Below are positions 10,507 through 21,700 of a DNA stretch of 64,000 nucleotides, in pieces. Every line of letters begins with the position of its first letter. Position 1 is the stretch's first letter. Position numbers and translations under genes: made by a program. The notes under the pieces are model-generated. The model was not told where the DNA came from, did not search any database, and worked only from the letters and a program-made list of their open reading frames with translations. This DNA comes from Obelidium mucronatum (lineage: Eukaryota; Chytridiomycota; Chytridiomycetes; Chytridiales; Chytriomycetaceae): assembly GCA_025765595.1 (NCBI GenBank), contig JAIVFH010000062.1, positions 1 through 64,000 of the forward strand, in the 5' to 3' direction.

Positions 10507-11442
10507 TTACCCCACAAAACGTGGAGATGCGGTCGGAGAAATATCCAATGGAGCACGAAGTTTCTCATGTACAACTGAACATCTTGAATTCCATCTTGCA
10601 CTAAACCAGCTATTTGCCGATGTTGTTCCACTCCGTTCCTGATTCATCTTGAGAAGCGAGTTGATTGTATTTTCTCGTCTTGACTCTTTTTGAAAGGAAA
10701 TTCTTGCATCAGATGATGTCTGATGTGTAAGTTTGAGGATCGACGGCTCAATGATTGCATGATCGGTGATATGGATATCATTACCGTATGGAATCTCTAC
10801 CGATACATTCGGGTATTGCTCTAAAAGACAAAAGACGAACAGATCAATCAAAGTTTTCGTCATGTATAGAATGGTGGGAGTCAGTGAGGGCGATAGACTG
10901 GGTGTGGGTGTAATGGTGCGGTGGATAATCTCACCATCACGTAAAACCGCAAATCGCCGACTGGTGAAATCGCGAGTTCTGGAAACTTTGCTAAAGAATC
11001 CAGCTGAAAACTTTTCTCCCAGATTTGAATCGGTGCGGCTTCGTACTGTGCGCCAGCAATAGAAACAGACGCCAAGGCCAGCAAAAAACGCAACGGTTGT
11101 ACAAATAGCGATACCGATGATTCCTTCTAATTTTATCGCTGAAATGGGGTCTTCTGGCTTTGATAGGTTTATTGGCGGCGGGGCTAGTACCAATGTGTCG
11201 GCATTAGAAATATCAGTTGTAGAATGGAGCAAAACCAGCGCTGTGGTTGTCGAAATATCATTTTGTAGTGTGGATAGTATAGGAGAGCTGCTTGTATGCT
11301 GAACTATGGCTTTAATCGGAATGGATTGAATCTGAGTTGTTTGTAACGATTCATGCGAAATTCGGACAGGTGGCAACTGAGGAATACTAACAGATGTCGG
11401 TGGAATTTGGGAAGCTTGGAGAAAAGTTGTTGTCCCTTCATT
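10507..11442 (-). pseudogene. 3' part of WSC gene C, disconnected by LINE insertion
   Basis: The minus-strand frame resumes at the target-site duplication with NEGTTTFLQASQIPP, exactly where the 5' part at 22330-21886 breaks off (PTINEGTT). The fragment encodes a Ser/Thr-rich stalk, one membrane helix (GIIGIAICTTVAFFAGLGVC) and a cytoplasmic tail with a Trp-containing end (SWFSARWN) recalling the tails of genes A and B. A likely intron is 10934-10821 (GTGAG...TTTTAG, in frame); the stop is at 10507. Upstream of 11427 the frame continues into the LINE 3' untranslated region, which is not part of the gene. Confidence 0.75.
11427..11442. repeat. Target-site duplication of the LINE, left copy (16 bp)
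   Basis: ttgttgtcccttcatt lies immediately beside the poly(A) end of the element (poly(T) on the plus strand). It is identical to 21886-21901 at the other end of the element. Confidence 0.92.
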
Positions 11443-11656
11443 TTTTTTTTTAAAATTTGATATGGATGTATTTTGTAATAAACACCTTGCCGAACTACCA
11501 TTCCTCCCCCATTCCTGAAGCAGTATGATAAGACCCGACTCCACATTCTGGCTTGTAGGCACAGCTAGCGCCCCAACCCCTTTGTAGACCTCCCGTCTAC
11601 TACCACCCATAACGTCTCCCCCCTCCCATCCCCCAGCTCACCAGGAGCTTCCACAT
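11443..11656 (-). other. LINE 3' untranslated region and poly(A) tail
   Basis: The stretch between the ORF2 stop and the target-site duplication has no significant frame. It ends on the minus strand in TTTTAAAAAAAAAA, the expected reverse-transcription start of a poly(A)-type LINE. About 54 codons of it are open in frame with the downstream gene C fragment, by chance. Confidence 0.75.
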
Positions 11657-12607
11657 TTAGAGACCTTCCGGGGGCCTCATTAAAAAACCCCTGTGGGGAA
11701 AAAGAGAGCCCCCATCCCGCCTCCCCTCCTCCCCCGTTTCCTCCCCCGTTCCCTCTCCCCCTTGGCAGTTGGTCGTTCCTTGGGGTTCCCCTCGCGTTGG
11801 GCTTTGGCTTGTTCCTGGTTTCCTCGGGCGTGACGGTTCCTCTTCCTCGAGCTCGTCAGGTATTCCCAGTCTTTGCCTCTCTTCCGCTATCTCTTGGCTT
11901 ATTTGGTCCAGTGTCACTTTGCCTTTTCTTAGTTCCTTGAACGCTCTGTCCTCAAAGTCTTGCAGTTCTTCTAGTTTCCTCTTTTCCTTCCTTTTTCCTT
12001 CTTGTGCTCTTTGGTTTTCTGTCGTACTCTGTTTTCTGGCCTTGTTTTCCGGTTTCTGGTTCATTTTGGGTTTGTATTCGAACTCTTCGTTTTTTGTGTA
12101 TGCATTCATGTATCTACTCGATGTTGAGGTCCAGCCGGGTTGTATTTTCCTGATTCCTTTTCGATCTTCAATTAGAGTTTTGATCGCCTTTTTGATTCTC
12201 CCCATTCTTCCTGAGCATTCGTGTTTCCCGGTTGGGTTTATTTCTCCTTCACATAGTTGGCATGTTGTTCCATTTTTGATCTTTGTGTTTTTGGTTGTCC
12301 TTGTTCCATTGTTTTCTGTGGTTTTGTTCCTAGGCCCCTCTTTAGTGGAGCTTTTCTCCTTCCTCCTTGCCTTGGCTTTTTCGGTGATTCCACATGTAAG
12401 TTCAAATTCAATTGTCCTTTCGTTGCGGTACTTCCATATTTTTTCCTTTACTTCGTATCTTAGGTCCTTCCAGGTTTGTATTATAATTCTCCTTATATTT
12501 TCAGCTTTCTGGACTCCACATCTTTTGATGCATTCATGTGTTACTTCTGGTATTAGGCCATACCCTGCAACCTGTTCAAATGTGAATTTATCTGTCTTTA
12601 TGTTCAT
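11657..12607 (-). CDS. LINE ORF2 segment: basic C-terminal extension with second Cys/His motif
   Basis: This frame continues ORF2 beyond the knuckle; in-frame codons upstream reach about 12700. It is rich in Lys, Arg and Glu, probably helical, and contains CQLCEGEINPTGKHEC, a C-x2-C-x9-H-x-C motif. I recognise no catalytic domain. Such a long tail after the RNase H and knuckle is unusual for the Tad1/I group. Confidence 0.65.
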   Translation of the reverse strand: MNIKTDKFTFEQVAGYGLIPEVTHECIKRCGVQKAENIRRIIIQTWKDLRYEVKEKIWKYRNERTIEFELTCGITEKAKARRKEKSSTKEGPRNKTTENNGTRTTKNTKIKNGTTCQLCEGEINPTGKHECSGRMGRIKKAIKTLIEDRKGIRKIQPGWTSTSSRYMNAYTKNEEFEYKPKMNQKPENKARKQSTTENQRAQEGKRKEKRKLEELQDFEDRAFKELRKGKVTLDQISQEIAEERQRLGIPDELEEEEPSRPRKPGTSQSPTRGEPQGTTNCQGGEGTGEETGEEGRRDGGSLFPHRGFLMRPPEGL

Positions 12608-15600
12608 TGTATCTTCCTCTTCCTCTATTTGCTGCGTTAGTGGTCGTCCCGTCCAGTTTCTGAACCATTTTCCTAGTTTTTGTCTGATTTCTTCCTGGGT
12701 AAGATTATCCTCTTTCTCAATTTTCCTTCCAGGTTGCTCTTGGTTGGCAACCTTGACCCTCCTTCCTCAGGGCGGTTGGGTTGCTGTTGTTTCCCCTTGT
12801 TTTCTTTCTGGCATTCTTCCTCAATTTTTGTACTCAGTGTTTCAATGAAGTTGGTCATGATTTCTTCTCTGATCTCCTGTGTTGCTGGGCAGTTCCACAG
12901 ATGTTCGTTGGTTTCTTCCTCGTCCGTTAGGCATACCCTACAGCATCCATCTGGGTATAGGTCTTGGTGTCTTCGTCTCATCTCCTTTTGGGTTGGGAGC
13001 TGTCTGTGTGTCGCATTTATCAGGTATTTCCGGTAGTGGCTAAGTTTTTCACTGGTGAACAGTGAGGTTGTCTTGTGCCCACATTGGATTACAGTGAAGG
13101 TGAGTCCCAAGTCAACTAGGTCTTGGACCTCTTTGATGTGCTTGTGTTTTGGTTGGTCAATCCATTCCAGGTGTGCAGCGACCTTGGTGATTTCTTTGAG
13201 GTTGTTTCTATATGCGCCTTCAATTATATTCCCATTGGCTTTAAGGATGAATTGTACACCTGACTGGGCATGCATGTTCTGTGTCAGCAGTGGGGCCATG
13301 TGGCCTTTGTTGGCGTCCTTGTCAGCTTGCTCGTTTCCTATTTCGCCACTGTGGCCCTTCACATGTTTTACTTCCGGGATTTGTGTTATTCCTTCCCTTC
13401 TTCTCTCTCTCATTATTTCGCATGTGATTGCAGTGGACATGATGTTTGCTTTCTTGTTCAATTCTCTGGGGTGGATACTGAAGTTGAGTTCTTTGAGTCT
13501 ACCGTAGGTTGTGATTACAGCCATGTTATCAATGTTGATGGTACTTGTGCCATTCCCACATCCAATAAGTGCTGCATTCATTGCCATGTGTTCCGGATTT
13601 GTTGAGTGAGCGTTCCCTTCTAGTTTAAAGTTCACTTGTCTTCCATTACTGATTCCTTCTCTGACGAACACAGCCCCTGCTATGCTGGGCCTTCCGTTAA
13701 TGGTTTTCAGGGATCCGTCAGTGTAGATGATGTCGTGTGTGTTGGTTGGGCCTTTGTCTATCCTGGTCCCAATTGCTTCAAGTGTTTGTGTGTCATTGCA
13801 ACTGAAGAATTTCTTGGCCCGGTTTGCACCGTCTTGTGCGCTGTTCCCGTAAGCTCCTGTTCTCCATGGTAGGCTTTTCTTTGTGCTTAGGCTATCTACA
13901 CTATGTGGATCTGATGTTGTTTCTTCTTGTGAGCCTTTTCTATTTCCCATATGTCCACGTCCATGTCTGTTTCTTGTTCATTTTCGTCTACAACAGTTAC
14001 AGGGTGGGTCCCTTTGGCTTTTGCTTTCTCTCTTTGGATTTCTCCATTCCATTCAATTATGCAGGAGTCCCCTTGCCATCCTGGGCAGCTTTTTTCCCAG
14101 CATGAGCCAATTTGTGCTTTTCCCCCATCCCAGTTGCTGAGGGTCTGTATACTTTGGCATGTCTCAAGGGGCACAACTCTCAGGTGTTTCAATGTGTACT
14201 CCACTCTCCCGTTTTCGAGTTTGTACTTTGTTATTTGTCCATATTCTTTACTTCCATTCTCGTCTGTCCATGATACTATATCTTGTTTCTTTGCTTGGCT
14301 TAGTAGGTTTGCGGTTGATTTTTCGGTAGCAAATGGGTTTGGGATCTCTTTGGTTATCTTCGTTATTCTTGTGGGGTCACCTGTCCCTGTAGTTTTTTGA
14401 AGTAACTGTGTGATGGTGCTGAACCATTTTTCTTTTCCTGCTTTGAAGCCTGGATATCTGATAGCCATTTCCTGCTGGCTAAGTATTCTTTCGCTGTTCC
14501 TACATAGGATTTGTTCTACAAATAGAATATTCCATTTCTTGAGGTATGGTTTGATTTCATTGTACATTGCCCAGTTGTCTATGGCATGATAACATTGAGG
14601 TTCTCCCCCCCTCTACCTTCCCAAAGGCTGGTCTTTCTGCCCCTTCCTGGTTCAGGTGTCTAATTGCTTCTACGCTAATGTTGTATTGGAACATTCTGCT
14701 GAGTGTGGAGGCAAGATGGTGTGTCCCTTTTCCTACTTTGGCTGGGAAAGGTGTCTCAAGAGGGGCAGTGCGGCAGTGCAAGTTCTTCTTGTAGGTTTGC
14801 TAGTCGTATTTTGGTTATTCTTCCAATCAGGTCATCAGAGTTCACATGTATCATTAGGTTGCTGACACTGTCGACCATAAATTGGTCATTCCAGTCAATT
14901 AGGTTATATATCTGTGAGTGTTTTAGTTGGGAGGTTGGCAGACTAATTGGCTGTTTTGCTTTTTGTTTTACTAGTCTTAGGATTGGGGTGAACCATTTTT
15001 CCACTTCAGAGGAGGACACTGGTACTGTCTGCCATTTGTATCTTATTTGTTGGAATAGCACAGTGTTTATGATCATGATAGCACTTTTGTCCGTGATTCT
15101 TTTGTCCTTCAGGATATTTACCATGGCTTGAATTTGGGCGCGTATCTCTTCTATCGCTCTCGCGTTTGAGTTATCGGCTGAGAAGTAGTTTCCAAGTATT
15201 CTCTCACTTTGTTCTTTTTCCAAGACTTCCACTTCGCTGTGGTCGCCCCACTTCAGGGTTGATTTGGGGTTTGTGGGGTTGATGGCAATCACTTTGACCT
15301 TTTTGGTGTTGGATTTTATAGTATTTCCTTCTTGGAATTCATATAGTAGGGCTGCTTGCTTTTCCAGCTCTTCCCAATTGCCAGCGGCAGTGCTGGTGTC
15401 GTCTACATATGCCAGTGCAGCTATGTCTTCTGATAGCGTCTCTGTTTCCCATCTTTTCCCATTGAATTTGGTTTTAACCTTTGCTTCTAGTGTTATTCCC
15501 TTGGTCTCTTGGTCAATCACGCATAGGATTGTGTCCCAGAATATTCTCCATTCTATAGGCGCGAGGACTGACCCCTGTTGAATCATTGTTCCAATTTGTA

Positions 15601-18600
15601 TTTGTTCAGTTTCCCCAATTGCAGTTCTTATTTTTGCTGTGAGTCTTTGTTGTGTGTTGAATTTCCACGCTGAGTAGCAATATGGGATCTTAATTCTTCT
15701 GTGGCTTCTCATTACTGCCCTTGGGCTTACTGAGTCAAATGCCTTTTTGATGTCGTTCAGGAGTATGTAGCATTCTTTCTTGGTTTCGATGCAGTGGTCT
15801 ATGATTGCCTTTACACAGTGTATAACTGGGTCTGTTGATTCTCCAGGAAGGACTGAGCAGTTTCTCCCTTTCAACACATTATTTCTTTCCAGGATAGGAA
15901 TAAGTCTGTTCTTTTTAACCATTTCCTGAAGTTTGTATAGTGTTTCTAAGAGTGCAATAGGTCTTGTTGAGTATATATCAGCACCCCAGTCTTGGTTCTT
16001 TGGGATTGGGTTTATGATTCCTTGCAGCCAACTGGTTGGGGAGTCCATGTATTCCTCACTTGTTTGAATCATTTTTACTATAAGTTTCCAGCTTTCTCTT
16101 CCTCCCTTGGAGATTAGCTCTTTGGTTATTCCACTGGTTCCTGGGGCTTTTTTGGTCCCAAGCTGTTCCAATGCTGTGGCAACTTCGAATTCTGTGACTG
16201 TTGCTTTCATAGGCTCATAGATGCTCTCGTTTACACTTTCCAATGGTTTGTACGCGTCGAGGAATATTGAGTTCTCTTTGAATTCTTTATCTGGTCTTCT
16301 GTGGAACCATTCCCTCATTTGTTTTGCCACTTCTACTTTGACTTCCTCACTGTCGAATTCAATATAGCTGTTGCCGTCTTGGTCAGTGACCTTAATTCTA
16401 TCAAGGTCTATCTTGTGGAATCTGTCGAGGACACTGTTAAGGAATCTCTTCGTGTTTTTGTTCATTCTATTGTTCCTTGCTGCCACATTTCCTTCAATCA
16501 TTTGGGTGATGGCTTGCGCCGTTGCACTTTCCATTTTCTTCCTAACCTCGTTTTGTTGTTCAACTAACCATTGTATTGTTTCTCTTCTCGTTGCTTCTTG
16601 GGGGCTGTCTTTTTGGCTGACAGGCTGTGGTCTAACCCATTCAGTGTTCCGTCTTTTCTAGTGCCTTTTGCAGTCTTTTCTTGTTTTGTCTGGTAATTCC
16701 CTTTGTACTATCTTCCGATTTTTTGACTTGTTTGATGCAAGTTTCTAGGTTGTTGAATAGGGCTATCCATTGGTTGTGTATTTGCCTCCTCTTTGGTTCT
16801 TTGCCACAAGTCCTGGTTGGTAGTGTTTTTAGTGCAATTTCGTTCATAAGGTCCATGTGCGTTTGGGCCACTTTGTCGATTGTTTCCATGACTTCTTGTT
16901 TCCCACTTGGGTCATATAGGTTTTCAGTTTCAGATGGCTCTTTGCATTTCATGCTGTCTGCTATTTTGGTGTGCGCCTGGATTCTTTCTGTGTTCCCCTT
17001 CCTGAGTTGCCATTTGTTTGTGATTTCCATTAGGTCAGCAATAAGGTTGTTTTTTGTTATGGCTATGTCAAGGGTCTGTTGGAATTTGATCCACTGCTCC
17101 TCTGTTGCTTTTTCTGTATCCACCACAATTCTGGCTTCCTTCTTGGGCTTGTTTGAGGTTTGGAGTATATGTTTTATTTCTATGTCAGCAATGACGGGAG
17201 TGTGGTCAGAGTATCTATAGTCTAGCATTTCCGTCAGACATTCGCACTGGGATGTTAATCTGGCCAGGTTGTGTTCGAGCCAGATTCCATCCAATCGGCT
17301 TGCTTGGACTATTCTACCAGTTTCCATTTTGAAGTATGTATATCTTCTTTCTTCTTCGTTTATAATTCTGTATGCGTCCTCAAAGTTTGATTCCCTTAGC
17401 CATTTGATGAGGCTGTTCTTTTGGTTGGTCTGCTGTTGGCTTTTCTGATGACCAGTCTTTTGTGGTTTCTGCCTCATTAAGGTCGCCAGACACTATTGTA
17501 CCCACATGGCTGTTACTTTCCCTGTCTCTGGTCTGCCATCTGTTGAGTGCTATCATTGTGTCCTTTGTGTTCTCCGCGTTGTCATCAGACGGCCAGTATG
17601 TGTTGACAATTCTGATTGTGCCTTTCTTAAACGAAACTGTTATTGACATGAGGCTTGAGCTAATTTTTTCGCATTTTGTGTAGTGTCTATTCCATTTCTC
17701 TGCTATTAGAATCCCCACGCCCGCAGATTTATGTGTAGTTCCTGTTGCGTTTGTCCAGTATGACAGTCCTTTGAATTCGCTATTATATGCACTCATTAGT
17801 TTTTGTGCCTGTTTTTCGGTGCACTTTGTTTCTTGTACTAGCAGTATGTCAATGTTGTGGTCTTTTACCAATTGGCTGATTTGTATCATTGTGGGGTCAT
17901 TGAGTCCCCTGCAGTTGTAGGTTGCTATGCGGAGGGTTTCGTCAGGTTTGGTTCTTATTTGGCTAAGTTTTCCTGTATATTCTCGGTTGTGCTGTTCTGC
18001 TTCATAGGTTTCATTGGTATTCTGCGTTTTTGTTGGCGTTGTCTGGGGTGTAATTGGCATCTCCTCTTCCTTGTCTTTCTGTTTTTTTTTTCCCATTTTC
18101 GTCAATGGGTGTTGCCAATCCTGCTTCTATTCCAGAGTTTTCCTGCGCAGGTTCTCTTTTCCTTTTCTTTATAGGTGTTTTACGGGTTTCAACTTTATTT
18201 TCTTTGTCCTCGTCATCTCTGATGGTGATTAGTATTGTTTCCTTCTGATTGGGTTTGGTTGTTTTGTCCCACAGAGATGTGATTGTTCTTTGTTTTAGGG
18301 GTTCTTCATTAGTTTTATTTGCCTCTGTGCCCCCTCGTTGTTTGTTATTATATGTTTTGGGCGGTTTTCCTATCCGTTTTTGGTTTTTGGTTGGTTTCGT
18401 CAATTCTTCTAGTTTTTTGTTGACTTTCTCATTTGTTCTCTGCTTTGCGTCTTGGGGTCTTATTGCTCCTTTGTTCCTTCTGATTTGGGACAGTCTTTCG
18501 TGGAGCCAGGTTACCCTTTTTTGTTTAAGTATTTCTTGTTGTACAGCACAGGATCCTCCTGCCTGGGGAAATGGATTGTTTTCTGTGTCAACTTTTTGGA

Positions 18601-18766
18601 TTATCGCGTTTATTTCTGGGGATACGTTTTCTTTATCGTGTATTTCTTCTATCGCCTTTTCCATTTCTTCCTCTGTGACTTCCCCTTTGCTGCGCTTTCT
18701 AGTGTTGCTCTCGCAGTTTACGAGTTGCTCTTTGTTCTCGTCTTGGAGTTTCCTTTTATTACTCAT
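11657..18766 (-). CDS. LINE ORF2 polyprotein (EN-RT-RNase H), frameshifted
   Basis: About 2,300 aa if the frame is followed through roughly seven single-nucleotide frame changes, near 18090 (run of ten A), 17425, 16655 (AAAA), 14775, 14605 (run of seven G), 13930 and 12700. The ATG at 18766-18764 overlaps the ORF1 stop (ATGA), suggesting termination-reinitiation. Order: Lys-rich N-terminal region, endonuclease, reverse transcriptase, connection, RNase H, C-x2-C-x9-H-x3-C knuckle, then a long basic C-terminal extension. No nonsense substitutions are seen, only indels. The copy is either young and recently damaged or intact in reality and mis-assembled. Confidence 0.85.
12673..13950 (-). CDS. 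LINE ORF2 segment: RNase H and CCHC knuckle
   Basis: The RNase H carboxylates are all visible: IIYTDGSLKTI (Asp), PEHMAMNAALIG (Glu), STINIDNMAVI (Asp) and HVKGHSGEIGNEQADKDA (final Asp and the HSG loop). About 140 residues later comes CRVCLTDEEETNEHLWNC, a C-x2-C-x9-H-x3-C knuckle typical of LINE C-termini. Both ends run into neighbouring frames by one-nucleotide shifts. Confidence 0.88.
   Translation of the reverse strand: MGNRKGSQEETTSDPHSVDSLSTKKSLPWRTGAYGNSAQDGANRAKKFFSCNDTQTLEAIGTRIDKGPTNTHDIIYTDGSLKTINGRPSIAGAVFVREGISNGRQVNFKLEGNAHSTNPEHMAMNAALIGCGNGTSTINIDNMAVITTYGRLKELNFSIHPRELNKKANIMSTAITCEIMRERRREGITQIPEVKHVKGHSGEIGNEQADKDANKGHMAPLLTQNMHAQSGVQFILKANGNIIEGAYRNNLKEITKVAAHLEWIDQPKHKHIKEVQDLVDLGLTFTVIQCGHKTTSLFTSEKLSHYRKYLINATHRQLPTQKEMRRRHQDLYPDGCCRVCLTDEEETNEHLWNCPATQEIREEIMTNFIETLSTKIEEECQKENKGKQQQPNRPEEGGSRLPTKSNLEGKLRKRIILPRKKSDKN
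14756..16534 (-). CDS. LINE ORF2 segment: reverse transcriptase
   Basis: One open frame of 592 codons holds the reverse-transcriptase core. KNQDWGADIYSTRPIALLET is the block before the fingers. LLNDIKKAFDSVSPRAVM carries the first catalytic Asp. QIGTMIQQGSVLAPIEWRIF is the QG-S-P block. LAYVDDTSTAAG holds the two catalytic Asp, with YVDD in place of the commoner FADD/YADD. Upstream codons in the same frame extend back to about 16655, so the ATG at 16534 is not a true start. Confidence 0.92.
   Translation of the reverse strand: MESATAQAITQMIEGNVAARNNRMNKNTKRFLNSVLDRFHKIDLDRIKVTDQDGNSYIEFDSEEVKVEVAKQMREWFHRRPDKEFKENSIFLDAYKPLESVNESIYEPMKATVTEFEVATALEQLGTKKAPGTSGITKELISKGGRESWKLIVKMIQTSEEYMDSPTSWLQGIINPIPKNQDWGADIYSTRPIALLETLYKLQEMVKKNRLIPILERNNVLKGRNCSVLPGESTDPVIHCVKAIIDHCIETKKECYILLNDIKKAFDSVSPRAVMRSHRRIKIPYCYSAWKFNTQQRLTAKIRTAIGETEQIQIGTMIQQGSVLAPIEWRIFWDTILCVIDQETKGITLEAKVKTKFNGKRWETETLSEDIAALAYVDDTSTAAGNWEELEKQAALLYEFQEGNTIKSNTKKVKVIAINPTNPKSTLKWGDHSEVEVLEKEQSERILGNYFSADNSNARAIEEIRAQIQAMVNILKDKRITDKSAIMIINTVLFQQIRYKWQTVPVSSSEVEKWFTPILRLVKQKAKQPISLPTSQLKHSQIYNLIDWNDQFMVDSVSNLMIHVNSDDLIGRITKIRLANLQEELALPHCPS
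16641..18105 (-). CDS. LINE ORF2 segment: apurinic/apyrimidinic-type endonuclease
   Basis: Two overlapping frames (18105-17380 and 17477-16641) together hold a complete exonuclease-endonuclease-phosphatase fold. Motifs in order: LRIATYNCRGLND (Asn), ILLVQETKC (catalytic Glu), VSGDLNEAETTKDW (Asp/Asn) and YRYSDHTPVIADI (SDH). It nicks target DNA to prime reverse transcription. The frame changes near 17425 without a long homopolymer. Confidence 0.88.
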
Positions 18767-21700
18767 TTATTTATTCGGCGCATTTCGGCGCATGTTGTGT
18801 TTTTTTGTTTTTGTTTTTGATTTTGTTTTTGTAGGGCGATTTTATTAACCACCGCAAGGAATTGAATAATAAATAAATAAGGCTTCTGCGTCAACACGCT
18901 ACGACGCCGGGGGTGCATAAATCGGAAGGGAAAAGTAAAGCAAAGGGGGACGACTATGGCCAATTTGGAGGAGTCTGGGTGGGGTCTGTTGGCTCTTAGA
19001 TTGTTTCTATTTTTATCTTTAGTATAAATCTGATGCGTTGCTTTTGTTTTACCTGTGTCTTTTGAATCTTCCATTACCACATCCTCCGTTTCGGCTTTCT
19101 TGGCTTGAGTTGTTGGGATCGGAACCGTTGGCCAGTGTTTTGTCTGGTGAGTGTTGTCTTCCGCTGCAGTTGCTGTGATGTTTGTCTTTTTGCTGACCGC
19201 ATTGTTTTTTGCTCCTCTCGCACCTCTTTCGACGTCTCTTTCGGTTTCTTTGGTGGGAGTTTTGCTGTTGTCTTGGCTGCTGCTGTATTCCGGTTGGTAG
19301 CTGTCCTTTCTTCTTCTCTTTTTCATTGATTCCACCGCTTCTAGGACCGCTTTCCACTCGTGCTTGGGAACTACCATTGTTTCGTTTTCTTTCTCTCCTT
19401 CTCTCCAGTGGTGCTCTTTCTTGGTGGAGGTGAGTTCTTCGTTGCTGTTTGTTTCATCCGCATGTCTCCATCTTACCCCAACATACTTCTCCAGGCCCCT
19501 CACCCGTTTGAATATTTCTTCAACGTCCTTATCCAACGAGTAGAAGTCATCACCCGCTGTCTCGACGATTCGGCGTAGCGTTGGTTCGCCTGTTGTCCCG
19601 TCACTTCCCTTCTCGCGCGCTCCTTTGGCATTGACTAGTACCTCCACTTCCAGCATTTGGAGTTTTTCGGCCATGTCAGTAAGTGGTACCGCCATGCGTT
19701 CCATCCATTTCACCGTTGCTTCCTTTGTAATCTCCCCAACTACTTCCTCAATCTTTTCTTTGAGTTCCTCCGATTCCAGGACTTTTTTGATTGTCATTTC
19801 TTTTGCTTTACAGTTGTTGTTGGTTTCGTTCTCCGGTTTCCTTGCAGCAAGTCCTGGTGCTGTACCCGTCTGCTTTCTGAATGCCGTTCCTGCGTTTGTC
19901 TGGGTGGTTGCGTGGTCTCTTGGTTTTGGCGGCGCGAGTTTGAAGAAGGCGCAGGCTTTCTCGAATCCTTTTGGGTATGGGTTTGTTGACGCTTCCGTGG
20001 TTGTTTTCCATTCGCTAATTAGCCCCAGTTTCGCCATGGTCATCCCGTCCGCTTCGCAGCTTAAGAACTTCTTCACTAGGGCTTTCAATGCGTCATCCGC
20101 GTGCGAGCAGAACTGCGGTAGGTGGTTGCCATGGCAGTGCTTGCAGTATATTCTTCTGACAAATTTTCCTTCTTCTTGGACAAACATTGTGTAGAGTTTG
20201 AGTTCAATACCTCGGAGATTGATCTGTTTATTTTGGTCTTTTTTTTTAGGCTGTTTGTGTTCGTGTGTTTTGAATAAATTGTTTACCGTTTTATCTTGTA
20301 GTCGCTCCATCGCAGTCTTGTCTTTCATGACCACTTCCAGTGATTTTGGAATGTGCTTCCCGTTGTAGACTACTCTCCAGTGCATCATGTCAGGTATTTG
20401 GTGTGTTTCTGTTTCTAGGATTCGCATGTCCTGGAGGGACGCTGGGAGCTGGGGGATTTCCAGGGTTCTGGTAGCTCCCTCCTGCACTCGGAGGGCTCTG
20501 TCAATCATTCTGTCGTATGCAATGACCGCCATGGAGCCCATGATGACAAAGCATCCAGGTTTGAGGAATTCTGCTTTTTGGTGTTGATCTTTGCAGTGGG
20601 CGATTGATGTCCAGTTCCCGTGTTCGTCTTTCTTAGACGATATGCTGCTGCAGAAGCGGCCTTTTGCTTCGAAGAGCGCCTTGGTGTTTTGGCTGACCGT
20701 GTTGGTTTGTTGGATGTGGGAGTTGTATCCAAGGATAACAACTTCGTGGCCATACGCTAACTCGTCGTCTTCCAGGAGAAATGTTTCAGCTCCTTCTTCT
20801 CCCTTGGTAATGGACAGTTCGGACCACATCTTCTGGTAGTCGCTGCGGGAGCACGTGATGTGGAGGAATTCTCCCACTGCTGCAATTCTTGTGTTGTGGA
20901 CGTCAACTTCAGCCAGGGCTTTCTGGAAGCGGACGACAAGAGTGTTTGAGAATACATCGGCCGATTGCATGCGGGTAATGGTTTCTGCATCTTCAATCAG
21001 GATTTTGACGACTACCGCTCTAGCGTTGTTCATGTTTCCTTTTTCTTGTTTGGTTTCTTGGGCTTCTGGTTTTCCTTTGTTTGGTTGTTTTGGTTTTCTG
21101 GGCGGGGTTTCTGTTTGGCGGGTTGGGGCTCCGCCCCGCTCAACGGTTGGTTTATTTCTGATTATGTTTTTAACACTTTTCAGCTCCCTGCGTTCAAGCT
21201 CGCTTTGATTGCGTTTTGACTCTATATCCTTTTTGTGTTTTTTTTTTTTTGAACGTTGTCCTTTTTTCTTTAATAAAACATTAGTGTTTTTGGTATATAT
21301 TTCTAGGTAATCTTCATCAGCTACATAATCTTCATCAGCTCTATTACGTTTTAAGTCTTTTATAATTCTCATCACCGTTTTTTGCTCAGTCATTAATTTA
21401 TATGCCCTCAGACGAAGGTTGGGTTCGTCTGTCATGTAAACATGCCCCAGACTACAACCATCCTCGTACACCACGGTGTTCGAGCATTCGGAGGGACCAC
21501 ACTTATATGCGGGGTGTGGTCCAGGGCGCAGTAACTGCCTGCCCGACTCTCCTGAAAAAATAAAACACATCATACTGACCTCTGCTCTAGATCCTTCCGC
21601 GTTCCCTCCCGGTCCTGCGTTTCCTTTTTGCTGGTATTTTTTTTTCCTGCAGCGTAAGGTAACGGCGAGAACTTGGGTCCAGTTCGCGCTCCAGTCAAAT

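Noticed and set aside
11769..12848. 359-codon open frame on the plus strand, rich in Ser/Phe/Leu
   Set aside because: Antisense of the RNase H and C-terminal region of the LINE; no domain, low-complexity hydrophobic composition.
18011..18105. Programmed ribosomal frameshift in LINE ORF2 at the A10 run
   Set aside because: At least six other frame changes at unrelated contexts make indels or errors the simpler explanation.
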